From the NCBI RefSeq assembly GCF_009807035.1, contig NZ_WUBI01000001.1, positions 1,302,001-1,366,000 of the forward strand: 64,000 nucleotides of DNA. The letters run 5' to 3'. This stretch comes from Paenibacillus dendrobii (lineage in GTDB: Bacteria; Bacillota; Bacilli; Paenibacillales; Paenibacillaceae). Within the stretch, counting starts at the first letter, position 1. Each line of letters starts with the position of its first letter. Shown one piece after another: positions 25,825 through 32,694 of this stretch. The notes under the pieces are model-generated. The model was not told where the DNA came from. It made no database searches and was given only the letters and a program-made list of their open reading frames with translations. A program made the translations under genes and the position numbers.

Positions 25825-26880
25825 TTAGCAATCGACGCCTTGTACTTGACCTGCTTCGTAGCGCTTAATAGAACCAAGCTTTCCGTCGACGCGTTCAGGA
25901 TCAATTACCGTTAGTGTAATGCTATGTGTAGAGGCTTGTTGACGTTGTGCGTCAAGAGTAAAGTTGGACTTTACGCGGCATTGATACAGTTCAGTTTGAT
26001 AGCCCTGAATTGTGCCATCCTTCTGTTCAAACTGACCGTCGTGTACGACATGCACTGTCAATGGAATGTCTTTCGTCGTGATATCCAAGATATCTACGAC
26101 TTCATTGCGCTTATAGTTGACGTAGATGTCCACATCTTTCAGAGCAGAGTTAAACTTCAGCACCCCACCGTTAATCACGTATTGCTCTTCCGTTGGAGAA
26201 GCACTCGTCGTTTTCTTCAGAAGTTTGTTTTCTTTTAGTGTACGGACAGAAATCTGAGGATCAACATTCAGGTTAGATCCGTATGCAAGGTCAACCGTGA
26301 AGTCAGATCCTTTTTGTTTTACGGTATGTTTTTCCTCCAGAACCCACACGAAACCATCCGGATCTTGAGTCACACCTGATTGACCAACCGCGTACACAAT
26401 CACGACCTGCTTACCTGCAAGAGCCATATCAAAGACCGCGATATCACCAGAAACAGACACGTCTGCGGTCACGTCCGACCCACCAACATTGCCCTCATAG
26501 GCCTTTGGCGCAGGAGAAGCAAGAGCAACATGCGATAAGGTTACTTGGTACGGAGACGACGATGGTACATTAACGGTCTCGGTCACCATGCTATATGCCG
26601 CACCGGAAACACCTTCACGCAGCTTAGAACCGAGTACGAGACGAACCATATTCAGGTCAAATTTAGCGGATTCCGCGGTAATGTCAATGGTTTTCTTGCG
26701 AAGTAAAGTATCCAGGGATACGCTGGAATCTCCACCCTCAATGTCTTGCATGTCAAGCTGAATATCCAGCTTCATGTTGTTTAGTGTACCGATTGTGATG
26801 AGGTCATCACAATTCGGAATTTTTGCCATGAACTTACCCGCACCCTTAATCAGCATCTTCTTGTTTTTGGTAACTCCCAT
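25825..26880 (-). CDS. tail tube-like major tail protein
   Basis: The protein has 351 residues and its start follows AAGGAGGTC. It is rich in beta strands. Early residues (MLIKGAGKFMAKIPNC, LNNMKLDIQLDMQDIEGGD) read like a tube-forming protein. The middle (~150-200) looks like an Ig-like insertion (ADVSVSGDIAVFDMALAGKQVV, KYxVY-type strands). The C-terminal part (VKSNFTLDAQRQQASTHSITLTVIDP) ends the tube fold. It is longer than the usual 150-250 residues, suggesting an added surface domain. It lies directly upstream of the chaperones and in its own terminated unit, as expected for the most abundant tail protein. No sheath gene is adjacent. Confidence 0.7.
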   Translation of the reverse strand: MGVTKNKKMLIKGAGKFMAKIPNCDDLITIGTLNNMKLDIQLDMQDIEGGDSSVSLDTLLRKKTIDITAESAKFDLNMVRLVLGSKLREGVSGAAYSMVTETVNVPSSSPYQVTLSHVALASPAPKAYEGNVGGSDVTADVSVSGDIAVFDMALAGKQVVIVYAVGQSGVTQDPDGFVWVLEEKHTVKQKGSDFTVDLAYGSNLNVDPQISVRTLKENKLLKKTTSASPTEEQYVINGGVLKFNSALKDVDIYVNYKRNEVVDILDITTKDIPLTVHVVHDGQFEQKDGTIQGYQTELYQCRVKSNFTLDAQRQQASTHSITLTVIDPERVDGKLGSIKRYEAGQVQGVDC

Positions 26881-26898
26881 AAAATAGAGACCTCCTTA

Positions 26899-27202
26899 TT
26901 AATTTTCATCTAACCCAATAGTGAATGCTATTTGGGCAATGAATTTGTAGCTGTTCCCTGAGTCGATGTCATCAGCTTTAGAGCTTGTGACATCCTCCCC
27001 TTGAACGCACTTCCTTTCGTCAGACCCCTGATGAATTGATCATCAAAGAACTCGGATACCCGGTCGGCTATGTTAATCGCAAGACTTCCTCTAAAGGAGT
27101 GGCAGCAGTCAAACCTAGCAAACTCAGAGTCTCAGGATCTTCCCGAAGAGTGGCGTGGATAGAGGCATATATATCTTGAATGCTAATCTTATCCGTACGC
27201 AT
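26899..27202 (-). pseudogene. broken tail-completion/terminator-type gene
   Basis: A start at ATG 27200-27202 after AGGAGGTG opens MRTDKISIQDIYASIHATL...LTAATPLEEV, then stops after 44 codons. Further coding is found in the next frame (INIADRVSEFFDDQFIRGL...KGSAFKG, ~27080-27000) and then in the third frame (EDVTSSKADDID...YKFIAQIAFTIGLDEN, ~27000-26902, stop at 26901-26899). The pieces read as one short tail-completion protein that has lost its middle and gained two -1 type shifts, one at an AAGGGGAGG run. The last strand, Y-K-F-I-A-Q-I-A-F-T-I, is typical of these neck proteins. This is a pseudogene unless the shifts are programmed or sequencing errors. Confidence 0.7.
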
Positions 27203-27241
27203 CTGCGTCACCTCCTCTTCGTAGGTTTCTGACTTCGGTAA

Positions 27242-27250
27242 CAATATAAG
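27242..27250 (-). promoter_or_regulatory. CTTATATTG element (putative phage promoter)
   Basis: It lies 40 nt ahead of the ATG at 27202, inside the inverted repeat GGTAAC-TTATATT-GTTACC (27237-27255). Confidence 0.45.
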
Positions 27251-27312
27251 TTACCAAGAGCATGCTCTTAACCGACTTGCGTACAAGAATTCATGCATCT
27301 CCGTTGAGTCGT

Positions 27313-27642
27313 TTATTTCACTTCGATGATGGACACCACGGGTTGACTTGCTGACGTGAAGAACAGTTGATCGGTCTGGAAAGCACGTTGTTCTTTGAAC
27401 ACAAGTCTATGGGATTCCTCTCCAACTTTAGCGTACGGTTTGTCGCTTACATACACGTCACCGAAACCCAAATTCTCTACAATGAGTATCACACCATCAT
27501 TGCGAGCATTGTATATAAACTGACCATTTATGGATAACTGTTGGGTGAAATCTTCGATAACCTCTCCATCGAGATCCTCTACATTCACTTCAACGACCTG
27601 ATCTACGTCGCTTTCAGTAGAATTCATTTGTTCTTCTCTCAT
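27313..27642 (-). CDS. small protein of the tail locus, beta-rich
   Basis: The protein has 109 residues and its start follows GAAGGGAGATAGAAC. The first ~35 residues are very acidic (TESDVDQVVEVNVEDLDGEVIEDF). The rest is beta-rich (INGQFIYNARNDGVILIV, FGDVYVSDKPYAKVGEE, PVVSIIEV), suggesting a small beta-sandwich of the kind found on necks, head decoration or tail ends of phages. It is preceded by a run of palindromes at 27707-27783 that could be operators. I do not recognise the family. Confidence 0.5.
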   Translation of the reverse strand: MREEQMNSTESDVDQVVEVNVEDLDGEVIEDFTQQLSINGQFIYNARNDGVILIVENLGFGDVYVSDKPYAKVGEESHRLVFKEQRAFQTDQLFFTSASQPVVSIIEVK

Positions 27643-27706
27643 GTTCTATCTCCCTTCAGAATAGCCATTGTGCCTAAACTTTCTTTACTTCCTTCTCTTA
27701 ATAATC

Positions 27707-27783
27707 TTTTACACTTGATATACTTCGGGTGTAGAAATTACACATCAGGCATGGGTTTGAAGTGTAATATTTACACTTGATGA
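27707..27783 (-). promoter_or_regulatory. cluster of TTACAC palindromes, candidate operators
   Basis: Three elements share the TTACAC/GTGTAA core: TTTACACTTGAT at 27708-27719, the palindrome GTGTA-N5-TACAC at 27730-27744, and the perfect palindrome AAGTGTAA-TAT-TTACACTT at 27760-27778, which runs into a second TTACACTTGAT. They lie in the 174-nt gap upstream of the 109-residue gene. A repressor binding site is likely, but the regulator is not identified. Confidence 0.5.
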
Positions 27784-27816
27784 ATTGTATTTTTTACGCT
27801 TCACTTCTGTTTGATT

Positions 27817-28089
27817 TCAAAACGAATTTCTCTTCTTCATGCATGGTCTGCATCCAGTTATAGCCCTGGGAATCGACTGCATTCTGTGGTTCGACGGTTC
27901 CAAGTCTTCAAACTTGACTAGATATCCAAACTTGTTCATCACCTTACCGGTCACTTCACCAATACAATGAAGACAGAGCAAAGGTTCTCCTTTTAATTCT
28001 TCCAGATGATAATTCTCCCTTGCCTTAGATGTCACAAACCGAAATCCACATTTTATGCATTTCACGAAGTCTCCCGCCAACTGTTCCAT
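27817..28089 (-). CDS. small zinc-ribbon-like protein
   Basis: The protein has 90 residues and its start follows AAGGGGACGGGC. It carries three CxxC knuckles: CIKC near residue 11, CLHC near residue 39 and CRPC near residue 81. With the next gene upstream it forms a paralogous pair with the same knuckle order. Such proteins bind zinc and may be DNA- or protein-binding regulators or structural adaptors. Its location at the head of the tail locus suggests a regulatory role, but that is inference. Confidence 0.6.
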   Translation of the reverse strand: MEQLAGDFVKCIKCGFRFVTSKARENYHLEELKGEPLLCLHCIGEVTGKVMNKFGYLVKFEDLEPSNHRMQSIPRAITGCRPCMKKRNSF

Positions 28090-28116
28090 CTCTAGCCCGT
28101 CCCCTTGTCATGTACA

Positions 28117-28335
28117 TTATTCTAATCCCAGTAGCTTCCTTCTTAATTCCTCCTTTTTCTTGTCTTGAGCACATGGACGGCAATCATATATTCCCATGTA
28201 CCGATCCAAAAGTTCTTGGTATGGGACATTTAGGTGATCGGATAGGCAGTGAATACATTTGACTTCCGTACATTCGTATATGTTCGCTAGAACAAGAGCT
28301 TGTTTCGTAATAAACCTGCCGCATGGGCATTTCAA
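28117..28335 (-). CDS. small zinc-ribbon-like protein, paralogue of the next gene
   Basis: The protein has 72 residues from a TTG at 28333-28335, chosen because GAGGTGG lies five nt ahead. A longer frame from 28356 would place that site inside the gene. It carries CPCG at residues 3-6, CIHC in the middle and CRPC near the end, followed by a basic tail (KKKEELRRK). The knuckle order matches the 90-residue neighbour. A CTTATATTG element lies 19 nt upstream. The function is unknown. Confidence 0.5.
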   Translation of the reverse strand: MKCPCGRFITKQALVLANIYECTEVKCIHCLSDHLNVPYQELLDRYMGIYDCRPCAQDKKKEELRRKLLGLE

Positions 28336-28353
28336 AAATACCACCTCGCAGTT

Positions 28354-28362
28354 CAATATAAG
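28354..28362 (-). promoter_or_regulatory. CTTATATTG element (putative phage promoter)
   Basis: The minus strand reads CACTTATATTGAAC, 19 nt ahead of the TTG start at 28335. A CTTATATTA variant lies further upstream at 28434-28442. Both are downstream of the terminator at 28489-28513. Confidence 0.45.
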
Positions 28363-28488
28363 TGAAAATAATGCTCTCTAAACTTTTTTTGTTCCAGCCG
28401 TTGAAACTATATGGATGGATAGAGAGACTACTGTAATATAAGGAGTTTTCATAAAATTGTCGTATCCAATTAATCCTTTTTAAATATA

Positions 28489-28513
28489 GAAAAAGCCCTG
28501 TTATTTACAGGGC
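28489..28513 (-). terminator. rho-independent terminator after the 78-aa gene
   Basis: GCCCTGT and ACAGGGC pair around a short loop and are followed by TTTTTC. The stop codon of the gene ending at 28505 lies in the stem. Confidence 0.85.
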
Positions 28514-28741
28514 AACTTCCTTCAGAATTAAAAAAAGTTCATCTGTATCCTTGCACACAACGGATATTGGATGTGCCATTTCCATAAAGCTGACCCACTC
28601 AAGAATGAAGCCGTCGGCGATTTCTTCATCGAAATGTTTATCAATAATCGCTATCCCTTTCTCGAACTTGAACGCCAGCCCCATAAAAAATGCGTCCTCC
28701 CCATAACTTCCATCAATCTTCTGAAAAAGATGGTCTAACAT
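28505..28741 (-). CDS. small protein at the edge of the tail locus, unknown
   Basis: The protein has 78 residues from ATG 28739-28741, which follows AAAGGAG. The open frame extends to a TTG at 28750 that has no better site. It is amphipathic (LDHLFQKIDGSYGEDAFFMGLAF, then KGIAIIDKHFDEEIADGF). It has no cysteine cluster and no signal peptide. It is the last gene on the phage side before the chromosomal lipoprotein genes, and a strong terminator follows it. Whether it belongs to the tail locus or to the host is not certain. Confidence 0.45.
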   Translation of the reverse strand: MLDHLFQKIDGSYGEDAFFMGLAFKFEKGIAIIDKHFDEEIADGFILEWVSFMEMAHPISVVCKDTDELFLILKEVAL

Positions 28742-28869
28742 ATCCAACAACTCCTTTATAATGTTGAGCAGTAATGCCCTTACTATCGTTGTCGTCCTAT
28801 CCTACGGATAGGTTGCAGCATCAAAGATTTAAATGCTTGATAGGTAAAAACAATTTCATGCACAACAAA

Positions 28870-28897
28870 AAAAAGACGCGGTTAAATCCGCGTCTTT
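28870..28897 (-). terminator. strong rho-independent terminator after the lipoprotein operon
   Basis: AGACGCGG and CCGCGTCT pair around a 6-nt loop and are followed by eight T residues on the minus strand. It is the boundary between the host operon and the tail locus, and the A tract makes it bidirectional. Confidence 0.9.
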
Positions 28898-28902
28898 TCA
28901 TA

Positions 28903-29916
28903 TTAGGAGACGAACAAACTATCAACCTTCATTTCGAGCGAATCCCAGAAGGATTGAATATCTTCCTTTGGTGGTCCCATGATGCTGTCCGTTCCTTTTT
29001 GGTAAATGACATCTTTATTCTTATCGATCACTTCAAGGTATTTTTTGACCAGGATAGTCGTCTTCGAGTCGGGATGTTCGCTCATAAAGCTTTGATAGCT
29101 CTTTTTAACGGTAGGCAAGAGCTTTAAGGTCTTATCATCAATGGCATCGTAACGGTAATCGGTCAAATATGTGTTCAGATATTGTTTATAGATTTGCAGA
29201 ACTTCCTTGGCCCGGAGTCCATCCGGATGCTCGGTCAGATAATACTCCGCCTTTAAGATCCGGTCTCCCAGTTCTTCTCTTGTAATGGCGATCGTTCCAT
29301 CCTCGAAATAGTTCTTTTCCGTCTCCAGAGCCTTCAAGGCAATATAACTCTTGATATCATTAGAGACGTACTTGTCATATTTGTGCAGCGTTTTATAGTC
29401 AACCTTCCAGTAAAACTGTCCTTCCGTATTCCCCAGCGCAAGACCGCCTTTCTGTTGATCCAGCAGCCACTGCTTCAGGGTATCATCGCCTTTAATGTTG
29501 TTGATATCCATAGGATATCCGATCTCATTCATTTTCTGGGCAGTTTCCGGTTTGGACAGCATCGTTAAAAAATTATCATTCAAGCTGGGCACATACCGGT
29601 CGTAAAATTTCTCAAGCTCCATGAATAATTGATCCCCTTGCTCCGAATTCACTTTGGGCATATTCGCATCCAAAAATGCGATGACCTCGCCTGGTTCCTT
29701 CACCTGGGAAGCCAACAGCTTGAACTGCTCCAAGGTATCCTCTTGGTTATCTTGCTGCGCCGTATTTTCTTGTGGCTCCTTCTGGTTCGCGGGATTTTGA
29801 ACGGTTACCTCTTTTTGATTGCCGCAGCCTGACGCCATAAGCGCGGTCACCAGTAACAGCAGCAATTGAACGGATTTCAACTTCAACATCATGCCCCCCT
29901 TTTCATTTCCTTTCAT
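28903..29916 (-). CDS. lipoprotein with TPR-like helical repeats
   Basis: The protein has 337 residues in the longest frame. The start overlaps the TGA of the preceding gene as ATGA. An ATG-ATG pair 24-27 nt later, following AAAAGGGGGG, is an equally good start. The signal peptide ends in a lipobox (LMASGC), so it is anchored to the outer face of the membrane. The mature part starts with a Gln/Asn/Glu-rich linker and becomes helical, with two similar helices containing EHPD (LTEHPDGLRAKEVLQ; MSEHPDSKTTILVKKYL), as in TPR proteins. It is the last gene of an operon with the propeller lipoprotein and histidine kinase. It probably acts in envelope sensing. No catalytic residues were seen. Confidence 0.75.
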   Translation of the reverse strand: MKGNEKGGMMLKLKSVQLLLLLVTALMASGCGNQKEVTVQNPANQKEPQENTAQQDNQEDTLEQFKLLASQVKEPGEVIAFLDANMPKVNSEQGDQLFMELEKFYDRYVPSLNDNFLTMLSKPETAQKMNEIGYPMDINNIKGDDTLKQWLLDQQKGGLALGNTEGQFYWKVDYKTLHKYDKYVSNDIKSYIALKALETEKNYFEDGTIAITREELGDRILKAEYYLTEHPDGLRAKEVLQIYKQYLNTYLTDYRYDAIDDKTLKLLPTVKKSYQSFMSEHPDSKTTILVKKYLEVIDKNKDVIYQKGTDSIMGPPKEDIQSFWDSLEMKVDSLFVS

Positions 29917-31022
29917 TTGAACCGGTATATTTCGGTCATTAGCTTGGTATTTTCGGTAGTCAGATTCATCTCCGGATTTTCCTGGCTCATCATCAGGAGG
30001 TTACTATCAGGACTCCATACCAGGAGACTTTTCAAATTGGGATATAGAGATACCAATGTCATATACCCTGATTTCGTATCCATGACATAGAGACCGGAGC
30101 TTCCCCTCTCCAAGTTGAACAAGGAGTACGCAAGTTTGGAGCCGTCGGGCGACCAGGACATCTGTCTCGCCAGCCGTCCTTCCGCCACAATGGTCTCCTT
30201 GAGCGGGGCATCCCTCTGCATAAGAGTCAGCGTATTGTTGTTATCCCCGGTTTCCACCGAAAGTGCCAGATGGTTTCCATCCGGGGAAACGGAGAAGTCC
30301 GCAACATGTTGACGAATCAACTCGGGTTCTCCTTTAGACATCGGCAGACTTTGTGTACCTGTGACAACCCTCAGCTTATAGAGCGAGTGCGCCTGATCGA
30401 TGAAGTATACCAGGTATCCATCCGGAATCGATTTGTCTGGAGCGGATTCGACTTTAACCGGAAACTGCCGGCCGTTCATTTTAAGAATCGGTGTTATCCT
30501 TCCATCCAGCTCCGCTATGCCGAGTCCGTAGGTTACTGCTAAAACATATCCTTCTTCTCCCAACCATGCACCCCGCACGTCGCCATTCAAAATGGAATAC
30601 GTTCCGTCGTTGATATCGAGCGGCGTTTTTATTCCATCCTTCATATTTACAAACGAGGCTTCCATTCGGTTGCTGACGAACAAATGCGTGCGAAGCGGGG
30701 AAGGATTTACCGTTATAGCGTTCTCCACACCGAGCCGCCGGTCCGGATCTTTCTCCTTGATGAGCGAGTGAGCATACAGTTCGCTCTCCTTCCAGAGCGG
30801 CGATTTCGTGCTGATAATCTCCGTATCGGATAACCATGCCAATCCATAAGAATCATCCTGACGATCAATCCGTTTGAGCTCTACCTTGGCGTTTGCCTCC
30901 CGAATCGGAGGGGTCTTGACTGTCACTTTCCCGCTGCCGTTACCGTTACATCCGGTCACTGCTGCCAGCATGACAATCATCACCGCTATGCCCAAGCGAG
31001 TTTTCCATCTATTTTTTTGCAT
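29913..31022 (-). CDS. TolB-like beta-propeller lipoprotein
   Basis: The protein has 369 residues. Residues 1-25 are a lipoprotein signal peptide with lipobox LAAVTGC. The mature part holds several PD40-type repeats with the pattern W-S-P-D-G/S-x-L (SVSPDGNHLALSVE, SWSPDGSKLAYSLF, VWSPDSNLLMMSQE), indicating a six- or seven-bladed propeller outside the cell. Such domains bind peptides or other proteins. It lies 84 nt downstream of a histidine kinase and overlaps the next lipoprotein by ATGA, so the three are translated together. It may feed ligand information to the kinase, which is inference. Confidence 0.8.
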   Translation of the reverse strand: MQKNRWKTRLGIAVMIVMLAAVTGCNGNGSGKVTVKTPPIREANAKVELKRIDRQDDSYGLAWLSDTEIISTKSPLWKESELYAHSLIKEKDPDRRLGVENAITVNPSPLRTHLFVSNRMEASFVNMKDGIKTPLDINDGTYSILNGDVRGAWLGEEGYVLAVTYGLGIAELDGRITPILKMNGRQFPVKVESAPDKSIPDGYLVYFIDQAHSLYKLRVVTGTQSLPMSKGEPELIRQHVADFSVSPDGNHLALSVETGDNNNTLTLMQRDAPLKETIVAEGRLARQMSWSPDGSKLAYSLFNLERGSSGLYVMDTKSGYMTLVSLYPNLKSLLVWSPDSNLLMMSQENPEMNLTTENTKLMTEIYRFK

Positions 31023-31106
31023 CGCGGCCCCTCCTTTTCGTTCGTCTCTAACTGTTCTTCAGTATAAAGATCAATCATTTCTAAAAATTATCGAAATGTT
31101 TCCAAC

Positions 31107-32579
31107 TTATAAACATTTCTCATTTGCGAGCGGAAATGTAACCACAAACTCTGTTCCTGGTCCCTCTAAAGGAGTTTCCACACTGATTTCACCGTGATTC
31201 TGCTTCGTAAGCTGTTTCACCAGTGCCAAACCCAAACCGCTGCCGCCGGACTTCCGCGCCCGGTCATGATTCACTGTGTAAAACGGCTCGAAAATCAGTT
31301 CTCGACGATCTTCCGGAATGCCGACCCCCGTATCGCGGAAATGGATTTCCACATGATCGTTCACGACTTTATTCATCATCGTTACCGCTCCCCCGGCAAC
31401 GTTATACTTAATTGCATTATCCAGCAAATTAATAAAAATATGAGTTAAATTATTGCGATCCCCGATGATCCTTGACGGCCGAAGTTCCGTATGAAGGGAT
31501 ATTTCAAATTGTTCTGCTTTCCCCTTCATTCTGGAACTTATGTCTTGAAGCAGCTCCTGGAGCTCAACCTCCTCGGGGTGGTGATCGAATTCATACTTCT
31601 CGGATGCTGCCAGATGGAGCACACGCTCCACCAGATCATATAATCTTCCGGCTTCTTTCGTGATGGATGCGTAAGCATCCTGTATAAGAGCCGGGTCATC
31701 CGGATACATATGCAACAGATCCGCGTACGCACGAATTGAGGTCAGCGGCGTCTTGAATTCATGACTGATGTTATGGATAAAATCCTTCTGTTGCTTTTCC
31801 AGCTGGCGCAGCTTTTCCAGCGTTAGAAGCAGCTTCGCCTGCTCTTCCTGCAACGAATTCACATTGGCCTGAATGGCCACGTTCATATCGAAAATCCCGC
31901 TGCTCAGCTCCCCCAGTTCATCGTTTCGTTGCAGGCTGGGCTGCTCCAGATAATCCCCTTTTCGGATGTAGTCGGTCGCCTTTTTCAAACGATCTATTGC
32001 GGTGGCCTGCCGATTCATATAAATCCATCCGAAGATAAAGGAGATACCCAGAACAACAGCGCCTGCAATGACAAACAAATTTTGCATACTGCGGTAAAAT
32101 GCGTGCTGGCTGCTGACTGAGGTCTGAAAATGGATAACGCCAAGCTGTCCCTGCTCACTTGGAACGGGAGATAAATACTCCAGTATTTCGCCGTGTTCCT
32201 CATAAGCGATTTTATTTTGCAATGCAAAACGGAGAGCACGCTGAACATCCGGCTTTTCCGCCATGATCAGAGAGTCTCCGGTTTGTTTTCCTTTTGCATC
32301 ATACAGTATGACCCTCATTCCGCTGACCGTACCAAGCTCGCGTGCCAACGCCGGCCCTTGCAAACGCATGAATGTCTCGGCGTCCACCTGGGTGCCTGTT
32401 ACGTACAGCTGCCGAATCCGGTCGGATGCCACTTGGGATTGCTGTTCCATCATGTGTTCCAACTGCTGCTTTTGGTTGCTTGATATCCCTTGAAGGATAA
32501 GGAAACTGAGCAATCCGATCGCAAATATGAGCAAAACGGCTAAAAAGCCGGTGAATTTCCATTTCAAACTGATTCGCAT
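31107..32579 (-). CDS. sensor histidine kinase
   Basis: The protein has 490 residues. ATG 32577-32579 is chosen because GGAGGA precedes it at 6-7 nt. The domains in order are TM1 (~5-28), an extracytoplasmic region (~30-165), TM2 (~167-190), HAMP (~190-245), HisKA with the phosphorylated His in SHEFKTP (~270), and an HATPase_c domain with N box (NLLDNAIKYN), G1 (DTGVGIPE) and G2 (GSGLGLAL). All catalytic boxes are intact. The neighbouring genes include no response regulator: the next regulator belongs to another module at 37561. Two lipoprotein genes follow it in the same operon. It is therefore an orphan kinase in this window, whose partner must be encoded elsewhere. Confidence 0.85.
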   Translation of the reverse strand: MRISLKWKFTGFLAVLLIFAIGLLSFLILQGISSNQKQQLEHMMEQQSQVASDRIRQLYVTGTQVDAETFMRLQGPALARELGTVSGMRVILYDAKGKQTGDSLIMAEKPDVQRALRFALQNKIAYEEHGEILEYLSPVPSEQGQLGVIHFQTSVSSQHAFYRSMQNLFVIAGAVVLGISFIFGWIYMNRQATAIDRLKKATDYIRKGDYLEQPSLQRNDELGELSSGIFDMNVAIQANVNSLQEEQAKLLLTLEKLRQLEKQQKDFIHNISHEFKTPLTSIRAYADLLHMYPDDPALIQDAYASITKEAGRLYDLVERVLHLAASEKYEFDHHPEEVELQELLQDISSRMKGKAEQFEISLHTELRPSRIIGDRNNLTHIFINLLDNAIKYNVAGGAVTMMNKVVNDHVEIHFRDTGVGIPEDRRELIFEPFYTVNHDRARKSGGSGLGLALVKQLTKQNHGEISVETPLEGPGTEFVVTFPLANEKCL

Positions 32580-32694
32580 AACCCATCCTCCGCTTGTCTC
32601 TTCCCCGTTATCTTCAATTTTACGCAAGACACCGGTATCCGAGAGATGATCTAAGAGTAGCGGAGAACAGGCACAATTTCAAGAAAGCTGTTGT

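Noticed and set aside
27730..27778. GTGTAA palindromes as SOS boxes
   Set aside because: Gram-positive LexA boxes read CGAAC-N4-GTTCG. These sites do not match, so no SOS control is claimed.
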